A stretch of 42,742 nucleotides of DNA from Bacteroidaceae bacterium (lineage in GTDB: Bacteria; Bacteroidota; Bacteroidia; Bacteroidales; Bacteroidaceae). The stretch is taken from contig JAFZWQ010000010.1 of assembly GCA_017617235.1 (NCBI GenBank), positions 1-42,742 on the forward strand, in the 5' to 3' direction. Under the pieces are notes generated by a model, which did no database searches, had not been told where the DNA came from, and worked only from the letters and a program-made list of their open reading frames with translations. Below, piece after piece: positions 1 to 7,253 of the stretch; positions within the stretch are counted from its first letter, which is position 1; every line of letters begins with the position of its first letter. Made by a program: the position numbers and the translations under genes.

Positions 1-105
1 TATATAAGTAAAAATTATTATTTAGTAATAGATACCCTTGCTATGTCGGATTGTGCGTGACACGGCGGTACGGCGGTACGGCGCCACGTCGTGCGTCATC
101 AGCCT

Positions 106-153
106 ATAATCTGAAATAATCTGAGAATAATCTGAGATTATTGGCCTCAGATT
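106..153. repeat. three ~10-bp direct repeats ending in a hairpin
   Basis: Three units of (A)ATAATCTGA(A/G) follow each other at 106-115, 116-125 and 126-136. The last one forms a perfect 8-bp inverted repeat (AATCTGAG at 129-136, CTCAGATT at 146-153). The function is unknown. It could be a terminator or mRNA-end structure of a gene left of the window, but no T-run follows. Confidence 0.5.
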
Positions 154-295
154 TGCACAGTTCTCCGGATTATGGTTCATAACGGTGAAGCCTGCATGGA
201 CGAATACATGTAGGTCGAAATTTCGGCTGACATCGAGAATCGTGATTCAACCTAAACTCGCAAGTTGCGGTAGTAGCCGTGTTGGGGGAGGGATG

Positions 296-335
296 AAAAA
301 AGTGGGCCGGACGAGGATGTCTGACCCACTTTTTT
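296..335 (-). terminator. rho-independent terminator after the DUF4923 lipoprotein gene
   Basis: An 11-bp perfect stem (296-306 with 325-335, core GTGGG/CCCAC) with an 18-nt loop is flanked by A and T runs, so it can act in both directions. It lies about 45 bp beyond the stop codon of the minus-strand lipoprotein gene, which it probably ends. Confidence 0.75.
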
Positions 336-380
336 TATTTACCCACTTTACTGCTAAAAGGCAGGGGAGCGGAGGGGGGA

Positions 381-1088
381 TTACTTCTTGGTGAGTGTCC
401 AGCCGATCTTGATACCGTTGTAGTTGGAAATCAGGCTGTTCAGGGTGCTTACCTTGGTAACGGAGCTGACGGCGGACATGACGTTCAGCAGCTTGTCGGC
501 ATCGAACAGGACGTACATCTCGCTGCCCATAACACTGACGTAAGCAGTGATGTTGGTCAGACCCAGCGTGCCCTTGATGGTCATCTGGCCGGTCTTGCTG
601 TTGTAGGTGTAGGTGCCGGGGATGCTGCGGCTGCCGAGGGTCATGGTGCAGCTGCCGTCCTGCTGGAAGGTGAAAGCCGTCTTGCCGGCCGTGAAGCCGA
701 GTTTCTTGAACTGGGTGTCCAGGGAGCTTTCCAACTTGTTGCTGGCAATAGTACTGCCCAGCTGTGCCAGGATGCTCTCGCTCTCGAACGCGATTTTGGG
801 CTTAGAATATACCCATGTGCCGATGATGCTGTTCTGGGTGGTGGTGTTACCGAGCAGCGAAGACATCAGGGTTCCCAGCAGTGATGAGCCGGTGGAACCG
901 CCTAACAGAGAACCGGTGGAACCGCTTAAGAGAGAGGAACCAACAGCTGCCAAGCCTCCTGCAGCCGATGTGTTTGTGGTGGATGTGGTGGAAGTACCAC
1001 TGGCGATGGATGAACCTGTGCCAGCTCCACAGCCGCTCAGCATGAACGCTGTCAAAACCGTAGCGGCAAAGATACTAAGTTTCTTCAT
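381..1088 (-). CDS. DUF4923 family lipoprotein
   Basis: A 235-residue predicted lipoprotein. Residues 1-20 are a lipoprotein signal peptide with the lipobox LSGC, so Cys20 would be acylated and the protein anchored in the envelope. Residues 21-85 are a low-complexity Ser/Gly/Thr/Leu linker containing SLLxGSTG units. The rest (from about 88, NSIIGTWVYSKPKIAF, to the end WTLTKK) matches the DUF4923 lipocalin-like pattern of Bacteroidales, including a FTFQQDGSCTMTLG strand pair and a GTYTYNSKTGQMTIKG strand pair. The molecular role is unknown. The gene follows rluA on the same strand after 151 bp, most of which is an 8-bp tandem repeat reaching to 4 bp before the start codon, so its translation initiation region is the repeat itself. 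No clear promoter lies between the two genes. Confidence 0.85.
   Translation of the reverse strand: MKKLSIFAATVLTAFMLSGCGAGTGSSIASGTSTTSTTNTSAAGGLAAVGSSLLSGSTGSLLGGSTGSSLLGTLMSSLLGNTTTQNSIIGTWVYSKPKIAFESESILAQLGSTIASNKLESSLDTQFKKLGFTAGKTAFTFQQDGSCTMTLGSRSIPGTYTYNSKTGQMTIKGTLGLTNITAYVSVMGSEMYVLFDADKLLNVMSAVSSVTKVSTLNSLISNYNGIKIGWTLTKK
886..933 (-). repeat. 24-bp tandem duplication in the lipoprotein linker
   Basis: Two adjacent 24-bp units (886-909 and 910-933) encode the in-frame octapeptides SLLSGSTG and SLLGGSTG. The units differ at only a few bases, which suggests recent duplication of linker codons. Confidence 0.8.
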
Positions 1089-1092
1089 AGTG

Positions 1093-1212
1093 TTTAGAAG
1101 TTTAGAAGTTTAGTAATTTAGAGGTTTAGTTATTTAGAAGTTTAGAGGTTTAGAGGTTTAGAAGTTTAGAAGTTTAGTGGTTTAGAAGTTTAGTGGTTTA
1201 GAAGTTTAGTGG
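1093..1212 (-). repeat. fifteen 8-bp tandem units forming a 5' leader
   Basis: Fifteen consecutive 8-bp units of the form TTTAGNNN (plus strand) fill 1093-1212 without a single insertion or deletion. The TTTAG core is invariant; the last three bases are AAG (7 units), TGG (3), AGG (3), TAA and TTA. In the mRNA of the lipoprotein gene this is a run of CUAAA motifs ending 4 nt before the AUG, so it occupies the whole ribosome-loading region. Unit number could vary by slippage; an effect on expression is inference. Confidence 0.9.
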
Positions 1213-1239
1213 TTTGTGATGTAAATTACTGTAAAACAA

Positions 1240-2145
1240 TTAGTTATTGTAGTTTAAAAGGTTTTTAAAGTCCGTAGGGTAGGGGGTCTCGAATTCCATG
1301 CGCTCGCCCGTACGCGGATGATATAGGAACAGGCGGTAGGCATGGAGACAGAGGCGATGCAGAGGGTTCATCGTGCTGCCGTACTTGTCGTCGCCACACA
1401 CGGGATGTCCCATATCAGCCATGTGAACACGTATCTGGTTCTTGCGACCCGTTTCCAAACGCAGTTCCAGCAGGGAATACTTGTCGGAAGCAGCCAGCCG
1501 ACGGAAATGCGTGATGGCCAGTTTGCCGCCGTTATCCGTTGAGCTACTGAAAGTTACGCACGCCTTATTGTCCTTGAGCCAATTCTCGATGGTGCCGCCT
1601 TCTTGCTCGACATTTCCCTCAACCACAGCCACATAGCGGCGGTCGAACACGCGGTTCTTCCAATCCGTTTCCAGAATCTGTGCAGCCTCGATGGACTTGG
1701 CGTAAACCATCAGGCCCGACGTCTCGCGGTCCAAACGGTGAACAACGTGAGCATGGCATTTGAAATGACGACGCTGGAAATATTCGTCCAGAATGGTCTT
1801 CACGCAGAATTGCTTGGCCGTGGCTGCCATGGACAGAATGCCGGGAGCTTTCTCAATGATAATGATGTCTTTGTCCTCGTAGACAATCTTTATCCATTTG
1901 CTTTCCAATTCTGTTTTGCGACGATGCTTGCTCACACGAACAACCATGCCGGGCTTCAGCGGAAAGTTGTATTGCGTCACCAGCTTGCGGTCCACAGATA
2001 TACCGCGTCCCTGCAGAATGTCCTTCACCTTGTTACGGCTGATGCCCTGGAATTCGCTCATGAGGAACTCCATCAGCGTGGTTTCCTCGCGTACCGTGTA
2101 TTCCTTGTATTTGGTGGCTGCGTATTGTTCTCCTGTAAGATTCAT
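1240..2145 (-). CDS. RluA family pseudouridine synthase
   Basis: A 301-residue RNA uridine isomerase that would convert uridine to pseudouridine in rRNA or tRNA. An S4-like RNA-binding domain occupies about residues 16-80 (RNKVKDILQGRGISVDRK). The catalytic domain carries the RluA signature HRLDRETSG at 136-144, with Asp139 the predicted nucleophile, and the later GRKNQIRVHMADMGHPVCGDDKYG block typical of RluA/RluC/RluD. Length is normal for the family. It is the last gene of the serC-serA-DUF1015-yigZ-rluA run, 27 bp after yigZ. Which uridine it modifies cannot be told from the sequence, so no specific Rlu letter is assigned. Confidence 0.93.
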   Translation of the reverse strand: MNLTGEQYAATKYKEYTVREETTLMEFLMSEFQGISRNKVKDILQGRGISVDRKLVTQYNFPLKPGMVVRVSKHRRKTELESKWIKIVYEDKDIIIIEKAPGILSMAATAKQFCVKTILDEYFQRRHFKCHAHVVHRLDRETSGLMVYAKSIEAAQILETDWKNRVFDRRYVAVVEGNVEQEGGTIENWLKDNKACVTFSSSTDNGGKLAITHFRRLAASDKYSLLELRLETGRKNQIRVHMADMGHPVCGDDKYGSTMNPLHRLCLHAYRLFLYHPRTGERMEFETPYPTDFKNLLNYNN

Positions 2146-2172
2146 AATGTTTTATTGGAATCAACGTTATGT

Positions 2173-2772
2173 TTAATTGCTTTCTATTGTCACACCCCTA
2201 ATCTGTTCCAGACGGCTGCATAATTGTTCTGCGTCGCCCAGACGGACCTGGAGGCAAAGCTGACAATTAATTTGGAAATCCTGCTTGATAATTCGTGGAT
2301 TCAAATCCTTCACGACACGCATTACTTCGTTCATTAACGGGTATTCAAAGAAGACGTTGATTTGCGTATCCACCGTGCGTTCCTCAACTGTGGCATGGTC
2401 CAGTGCATCAATGGTTGCCTGTTTGTAGGCATTGGTCAGTCCGCTGGTTCCCAACTTTATGCCACCAAAGTATCTTACAACAATCACAAGAATGTCCGTG
2501 AGATTGTACTTGACAAGTTGTCCGAGAATCGGTTTTCCTGCAGTCCCTGATGGCTCGCCGTTGTCTACGGCACGGAAAACGTCGTGCAGATGTCCCAGCA
2601 TGTAGGCATAGCAAACGTGGCGTGCATCGTAGTATTCCTTCTCGTGCTGACTGACAATGGCCTTTATCTCATCCGTGTTCTCTACATGATAGGCGAAAGC
2701 GAGAAACTTGCTCCGTTTCTCGCTGTACTCGCCTGTGCTTTTCTGGGTTATTGTAAGATAACTGTCTGTCAT
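2173..2772 (-). CDS. yigZ: YigZ/IMPACT family protein
   Basis: A 199-residue protein of the UPF0029/IMPACT family. The N-terminal domain has the family pattern KRSKFLAFAYHVE, followed by ARHVCYAYMLG, DNGEPSGTAGKPIL and VVRYFGGIKLGTSGL. The C-terminal part is the short ferredoxin-like domain (DUF1949 type). YigZ proteins are conserved but of uncertain function; a link to translation is suspected from eukaryotic IMPACT. The start chosen here overlaps the DUF1015 stop by four bases (ATGA), a sign of translational coupling. A longer frame (to 2820) would add 16 residues lying entirely inside the upstream gene and is less likely. Confidence 0.9.
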   Translation of the reverse strand: MTDSYLTITQKSTGEYSEKRSKFLAFAYHVENTDEIKAIVSQHEKEYYDARHVCYAYMLGHLHDVFRAVDNGEPSGTAGKPILGQLVKYNLTDILVIVVRYFGGIKLGTSGLTNAYKQATIDALDHATVEERTVDTQINVFFEYPLMNEVMRVVKDLNPRIIKQDFQINCQLCLQVRLGDAEQLCSRLEQIRGVTIESN

Positions 2773-4016
2773 TGCAACTTGTGAACAACCAAACCGCTGC
2801 GCAACTTGGGTTCGAACCATGTGGCCTTGGGAGGCATGATTTTACCACTGTCGGCAATATCCATGATTTCCTGCATGGAGACGGGATACAGCGCCAGGGC
2901 CATCTTCATCTCTCCGCTGTCCACACGGCGTTCCAACTCCTCATAGCCACGTAAACCACCCACAAAGTCGATGCGCTTATCGCTTCTTAAATCCTTGATA
3001 TTCAACAGTTTATCGAGGATTAAATTGCTGCTTACGCTGACATCCAATCCGCCAATGGGGTCACTGTCGTCTGCCAGTCCATCGTGAAGGGTCAGCAGAT
3101 ACCAATAACCGTCGAGATACAGCGAGAACTGGTGTTTGCGGCTGGGATGCACACGCTCCTTACCCTGGCACTCGATGTCGAAGTCCTCGGCCAAAGCAGC
3201 CAGGAACTCCTCGGGAGTACGTCCGTTCAGGTCCTTTACTACCCTATTATAATCCAGGATGGTGAGCTGCGAAGCCTGGAAGGCAACGGCCATGAAGTAG
3301 TTGTACTCCTCGTCGCCACGATGATTGGGGTTCTGCTTGGCCTTCTCGGCACCCACCAAGGCTGCTGCTGCACTGCGATGATGACCATCGGCAATATACA
3401 GGGCAGGCATCTTGCGGAATTCCTCGGTGATGGTGGCAATATCGGCAGCATCGCTAATCACCCACAGCTTGTGACCAAACCCATCGATGGGGGCAATGAA
3501 GTCGTACTCGGGCTCGGTGGCAGCATAGCGCATGATGAGCTTGTCGAGCACAGCATTGTCGGGATAGGCAAAGAACACGGGCTCCATGTTGGCATTGTTC
3601 ACGCGAACATGCTTCATGCGGTCCTCTTCCTTGTCGCGACGGGTCAGCTCGTGCTTCTTGATGACACCATTCATGTAATCCTCCACATAGGCACCGATGA
3701 CAAGGCCGTACTGCGTCTTTCCGTTCATGGTCTGGGCATAGATGTAATAGTGCTCATCCTTGTCCTGAACCAGCCATCCGTTGTCCTGGAACTTCTGGAA
3801 CTGACGGGCAGCCTCCTCATAGACGCGAGGGTCGTACTCGCTGGTGCCTACGGGGAAGTTGATTTCGGGCTTGATGATGTGATACAGCGATTTCTCGTTG
3901 TCACCTGCCTCTGCCCTAGCCTCTTCGCTTTCCAGTACGTCGTAGGGACGGCTCTCTACCTGCTCCACCAAATCCTTGGGTGGACGCAAGCCTCTGAAGG
4001 GTTTGATTGTTGCCAT
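2769..4016 (-). CDS. DUF1015 family protein in the serine operon
   Basis: A 415-residue soluble protein of the DUF1015 (COG4198) family. It starts with the family pattern IKPFRGLRPP and carries YIADGHHRSAAAA around residues 207-219. The DGHHR motif resembles the DGHxR motif of ParB-fold free-serine kinases (SerK, SbnI); this is a family-level resemblance recalled from knowledge, not a computed match. The gene sits 5 bp after serA and 4 bp inside yigZ, so it belongs to the serine biosynthesis operon. A role in serine or phosphoserine metabolism is a reasonable inference, but the reaction is not established. Length and both ends look intact. Confidence 0.88.
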   Translation of the reverse strand: MATIKPFRGLRPPKDLVEQVESRPYDVLESEEARAEAGDNEKSLYHIIKPEINFPVGTSEYDPRVYEEAARQFQKFQDNGWLVQDKDEHYYIYAQTMNGKTQYGLVIGAYVEDYMNGVIKKHELTRRDKEEDRMKHVRVNNANMEPVFFAYPDNAVLDKLIMRYAATEPEYDFIAPIDGFGHKLWVISDAADIATITEEFRKMPALYIADGHHRSAAAALVGAEKAKQNPNHRGDEEYNYFMAVAFQASQLTILDYNRVVKDLNGRTPEEFLAALAEDFDIECQGKERVHPSRKHQFSLYLDGYWYLLTLHDGLADDSDPIGGLDVSVSSNLILDKLLNIKDLRSDKRIDFVGGLRGYEELERRVDSGEMKMALALYPVSMQEIMDIADSGKIMPPKATWFEPKLRSGLVVHKLQ

Positions 4017-4021
4017 ATAGA

Positions 4022-4942
4022 TTAATTCAACTTAAACTTCGTGATGCCCTGCTCGAGGAAACCCACAATCTGATTGGCTGCGGCAATACCTGCATTTACG
4101 TTTGCTTCGGCGGTCTGTGCACCCATCTTCTTGGGAGTTGCGAAGTAACGTCCTGCGGCTTTTTCTGCAAATTCAGCATCCATATCAGGCTTGATGTCTG
4201 TGAGATACTTCAGGTCTGTACGCTCCTGCAGCAACTGCAGCAAACCAGCCTCGTCGATGACTTCCTTGCGAGCGGTATTCACCAGGATACCACCCTTCTT
4301 GAGTTTGCCAACCAATGCGTAGTTGATGCTCTGCTTGGTCTCGGGAGTTGCGGGGATGTGCAGAGACACAATGTCGCACTGCTCGAACAATGCCTCCTGG
4401 TTGTCAACGGCATGCACGCCAGCACTCTCGATAGCCTCCTTGGGGCAGAATGCATCGTAGGCATAAACATCCATGCCAAAGCCCTTGGCGATGCGAGCCA
4501 CATTGCGACCCACGTTACCAAAGGCCAGGATGCCCAGCTTCTTGCCCAGCAGTTCTGTACCACTGGTGCCGTTGAAGAAGTTGCGAACGCCATAAACCAA
4601 CATACCAAATACCAACTCGGCCACGCTGTTTGCATTCTGACCGGGGGTGTTCATGGCTACCACGTTGTGAGCCGTGCATGCAGCAAGGTCCAGATTATCG
4701 AAACCAGCACCTGCGCGAACCACAATCTTCAGCTGTTTAGCAGCCTCCACAACCTCTGCATCCACCTTGTCCGAGCGGACAATCAGGGCATCGGCATCCT
4801 TCACTGCATCCAGCAGCTGTGCCTTCTCTGTGTATTTCTCTAACAAAGCAAGCTCGTAACCTGCCTTATCTGTTACCTCGCGAATACCATCTACAGCAAC
4901 CTTGCTGAATGGCTTCTCTGTTGCAATTAAAACCTTAGCCAT
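4022..4942 (-). CDS. serA: D-3-phosphoglycerate dehydrogenase, short type III form
   Basis: A 306-residue NAD-dependent enzyme that oxidises 3-phosphoglycerate to 3-phosphohydroxypyruvate, the first step of serine synthesis. The nucleotide-binding fold is at about 135-160 (ILAFGNVGRNVAR), and the substrate-side motif RAGAGFDNLD is at 76-85. The catalytic Arg lies in NTARKEVID (Arg225). There is no ACT or other regulatory C-terminal domain, so it is the short form. Where most family members have the catalytic His (SPHIG-type motif), this protein reads ATPKKMGAQT (268-277): the His is replaced by Lys, as in the type IIIK enzymes described from Entamoeba. The start at 4942 gives MAKVLIATEKPF; a longer frame would overlap serC by 98 bp and is rejected. 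It begins 4 bp after the serC stop. Confidence 0.95.
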   Translation of the reverse strand: MAKVLIATEKPFSKVAVDGIREVTDKAGYELALLEKYTEKAQLLDAVKDADALIVRSDKVDAEVVEAAKQLKIVVRAGAGFDNLDLAACTAHNVVAMNTPGQNANSVAELVFGMLVYGVRNFFNGTSGTELLGKKLGILAFGNVGRNVARIAKGFGMDVYAYDAFCPKEAIESAGVHAVDNQEALFEQCDIVSLHIPATPETKQSINYALVGKLKKGGILVNTARKEVIDEAGLLQLLQERTDLKYLTDIKPDMDAEFAEKAAGRYFATPKKMGAQTAEANVNAGIAAANQIVGFLEQGITKFKLN

Positions 4943-4946
4943 ATTA

Positions 4947-6014
4947 TTAATGAAGCTTTTCGAATTCCTGCATGCAGGCAACCAATGCGTTAACACCTTC
5001 CAAATCCATAGCGTTGTAGCAGCTGGCACGGAAGCCACCAACATCGCGATGACCCTTCACACCAACCATACCCTTGCTGGTAGCAAATGCCATGAACTCA
5101 TCCTGTAACTCCTGATATTCAGGCTTCAGCACGAAGGTGATGTTCATGCGGCTGCGGCTGTCCTCCTCGGCTGTGCCTACGAAGAGCTTGTTACGGTCAA
5201 TCTCGCCATATACAATCTCAGCACGCTGGATGGCCATCTTCTCCATAGCAGCAACACCACCCTGCTTCTTAATCCACTTCAGGTTCTGGAGTGCGCAGTA
5301 GATGGGCACCGTAGGAGGTGTATTGAACATGCTGCCCTTGCTCACGTGGGTCTGATAGTTAAGCATGGTGGGAATAGGACGGCTAACCTTGCCCAGCAGG
5401 TCTTCCTTGACGATAACGAAGGTGACACCTGCCATAGAGAGATTCTTCTGAGCACCACCGTAGATAATGCCATACTTGCTCACGTCGATGGGACGAGAGA
5501 AGATGTCCGAGCTCATGTCGGCAACCATAGGTACGGGACTGTCATAGTCCTTCAGGATTTCTGTTCCGTAGATGGTGTTGTTGGTGGTGATATGGAAATA
5601 ATCGGCATCCGTGGGGATAACAAAATCCTTAGGGATGTAGGTAAAGTTCTTGTCCTTACTTGATGCAACTTCCACAACCTCACCGAAAAGCTTGGCCTCC
5701 TTCTGGGCTTTGGTGGCCCACACACCGGTGTTCAGGTATGCAGCCTTGTTCTCCAAAAGATTATAAGGTACCATGCAGAACTGCAGGCTGGCACCACCAC
5801 CAAGGAACAGAACAGAGTATCCTTCAGGAATATCGAGCAATTCCTTGAACAGGGCAACAGTCTCGTCCACTACGGGTTGGAAGTTCTTGGCACGGTGGCT
5901 CATTTCCATCAGTGAAAGACCGCTGCCCTCGAATTCGATGCAAGCAGCAGCAGTGGCCTCCATTACCTCCTTGGGCAATTTTGAAGGGCCGGCATTGAAA
6001 TTGTACTTTTTCAT
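4947..6014 (-). CDS. serC: phosphoserine aminotransferase
   Basis: A 355-residue PLP-dependent class V aminotransferase that converts 3-phosphohydroxypyruvate and glutamate to phosphoserine. The start [13 protein letters not shown], the phosphate-binding block LGGGASLQF (71-79) and the PLP lysine in [12 protein letters not shown] (Lys190) are all in place, and the length is normal. It is the first gene of the operon. A well-spaced promoter lies 39-70 bp upstream. The same enzyme can act in PLP synthesis (pdxB route), but serA directly downstream points to serine. Confidence 0.97.
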   Translation of the reverse strand: MKKYNFNAGPSKLPKEVMEATAAACIEFEGSGLSLMEMSHRAKNFQPVVDETVALFKELLDIPEGYSVLFLGGGASLQFCMVPYNLLENKAAYLNTGVWATKAQKEAKLFGEVVEVASSKDKNFTYIPKDFVIPTDADYFHITTNNTIYGTEILKDYDSPVPMVADMSSDIFSRPIDVSKYGIIYGGAQKNLSMAGVTFVIVKEDLLGKVSRPIPTMLNYQTHVSKGSMFNTPPTVPIYCALQNLKWIKKQGGVAAMEKMAIQRAEIVYGEIDRNKLFVGTAEEDSRSRMNITFVLKPEYQELQDEFMAFATSKGMVGVKGHRDVGGFRASCYNAMDLEGVNALVACMQEFEKLH

Positions 6015-6052
6015 AATCTATAGTTAAATTAAGTCTAAATAATTAGCCACTA

Positions 6053-6084
6053 CAAAGATAGTGCAAATATGGCGAACACACAAA
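6053..6084 (-). promoter_or_regulatory. promoter of the serC operon
   Basis: On the minus strand TTTG (6081-6084) and TATCTTTG (6053-6060) are separated by 20 bp, an exact match to the Bacteroidetes sigma-ABfr -33/-7 arrangement. Transcription would start about 30 bp before the serC ATG. Confidence 0.85.
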
Positions 6085-6108
6085 CGAATGGGTGTTTTTT
6101 TAACGCCA

Positions 6109-7167
6109 CTATTCACTATACAGTTTTATTTGTTGTTCATCCTCGATTTTGAAAATCAGCAGGACGTCGTTCTTTTCCGCTACGATATATCCATCGAGTC
6201 CCTGCACAACTACGCGTTTCTCGCCCATCGTGTGGACAATGCAATTGCGACTGTTCACCATTTCAATCTGGTTGCCAATCAGCGCGTTGCCGTTTTTGTC
6301 GCGCTTGGAATTTTCCTGCAGAGCGCCCCATGTCCCTAAATCGCTCCATCCAAAGGATGCCGGGAAGCAATAGATTTCATCGGATTTCTCCATGATGGCA
6401 TAGTCCACAGAGATATTCTCGCACTGTGGGAACCATTCATCAATAAGCGCCTGCTCTTTTTCCGTATTGTAATAAGGCAACAGGCGTTCGAAGATGGCGG
6501 ATATGCTGGGGGCATAGATGCGGAAAGCATTTACGATGGTGTTGATGTTCCAGACAAAGATGCCGGAATTCCAGAAGAAATTGTTCTGGGCAATATATTC
6601 CTTGGCACGTTCCAAGTCGGGTTTCTCGCAGAAACGGTCCACGCGGAATATCTCACGATTGCGGGTACAGGGGAAGCTCAGGTCGGCCTGGATGTAACCA
6701 TAGCCTGTCTCCGGACGCGTTGGCTTCATGCCCAGTGTTACTATGGCATCGCTTTCTGCTACGAAGGAAAGGGCTGACTTGACCACCCTGCGGAACTCAT
6801 CGACATTCAACACGATGTGGTCGCTTGGCGTAACAACAACATTTGCTTTGGGGTTCAACGATTTTATGCGCCAGCTGACATAGGCGATGCAGGGAGCTGT
6901 GTTCCTGCGGCAAGGTTCTTTCAGGATGTTATTCAGAGGAATGTCAGGCAATTGCTCGTGAACCATATCGACATATTTCTCTGAGGTAACCACCCACACA
7001 TTCTCCTTGGGAACTATGTTTTCGAAACGTTCCATCGTCAGCTGGATGAGGGTTTTACCACATCCCAACACATCCACAAACTGCTTGGGACGGTCCACCG
7101 TGCTCATAGGCCAAAAACGGCTGCCAATGCCGCCTGCCATGATGACCAAATGATTGTTGTTTTCCAT
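6109..7167 (-). CDS. manC: mannose-1-phosphate guanylyltransferase
   Basis: A 352-residue nucleotidyltransferase that makes GDP-mannose from mannose-1-phosphate and GTP for surface glycan synthesis. The N-terminus shows the pyrophosphorylase signature MAGGIGSRFWPMS with PKQF (residues 10-30). Later come VVTPSDHIV, FCEKP, the WNSGIFVW block and FGWSDLGTWGAL. It lacks the C-terminal phosphomannose isomerase domain of the bifunctional enzymes. The start at 7167 (MENNNHLVIMAGG) is preferred over the longer frame at 7209 because the -7 promoter box (7187-7194) lies between the two. It is divergent from the GH109-like gene and about 95 bp upstream of serC. Confidence 0.94.
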   Translation of the reverse strand: MENNNHLVIMAGGIGSRFWPMSTVDRPKQFVDVLGCGKTLIQLTMERFENIVPKENVWVVTSEKYVDMVHEQLPDIPLNNILKEPCRRNTAPCIAYVSWRIKSLNPKANVVVTPSDHIVLNVDEFRRVVKSALSFVAESDAIVTLGMKPTRPETGYGYIQADLSFPCTRNREIFRVDRFCEKPDLERAKEYIAQNNFFWNSGIFVWNINTIVNAFRIYAPSISAIFERLLPYYNTEKEQALIDEWFPQCENISVDYAIMEKSDEIYCFPASFGWSDLGTWGALQENSKRDKNGNALIGNQIEMVNSRNCIVHTMGEKRVVVQGLDGYIVAEKNDVLLIFKIEDEQQIKLYSE

Positions 7168-7186
7168 ATTTCCTGTTTTTAACGCA

Positions 7187-7194
7187 CAAAGATA
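7187..7194 (-). promoter_or_regulatory. -7 promoter element of manC
   Basis: TATCTTTG on the minus strand, 19 bp before the manC ATG. No TTTG is found at the usual 19-21 bp upstream; one occurs 12 bp away (7207-7210), which is too close for the standard arrangement. Confidence 0.6.
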
Positions 7195-7237
7195 GAAAAA
7201 TATTCGCAAATAACAGGTATGAATTGTGAATTATTCT

Positions 7238-7245
7238 TATCTTTG
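7238..7245 (+). promoter_or_regulatory. -7 promoter element directly before the GH109-like gene
   Basis: TATCTTTG ends only 8 bp before the ATG at 7254, which would leave a leader of a few bases at most. No clear -33 element is visible. Confidence 0.6.
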
Positions 7246-7253
7246 CACTACGT

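Larger units (their letters stand above)
1..380. other. non-coding stretch at window start
   Basis: No convincing gene is visible; the only long open frame here (185-394, plus) has no recognisable protein features and runs into the lipoprotein gene on the other strand. The stretch holds a short direct repeat of the type CGGCGGTA (about 64-83), tandem AATAATCTGAG-like units (106-136), a hairpin (129-153) and a terminator-like hairpin (296-335). The first 60 bases are AT-rich and may be the flank of a gene outside the window. Confidence 0.5.

Noticed and set aside
185-394. 69-codon plus-strand frame at the window start
   Set aside because: No family features, no promoter, and it crosses the terminator and the end of the lipoprotein gene.
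4943-5044. Upstream extension of serA by 34 codons
   Set aside because: It lies inside serC; the family N-terminus (AKVLIATEKPF) starts at 4942, 4 bp after the serC stop.
7195-7210. TTTG 12 bp upstream of the -7 box at manC (and likewise at fabD) as -33 elements
   Set aside because: The spacing is far from the 19-21 bp seen at the serC, TrmH, tRNA-Ala and M6 promoters; two matches of a 4-mer are not enough.
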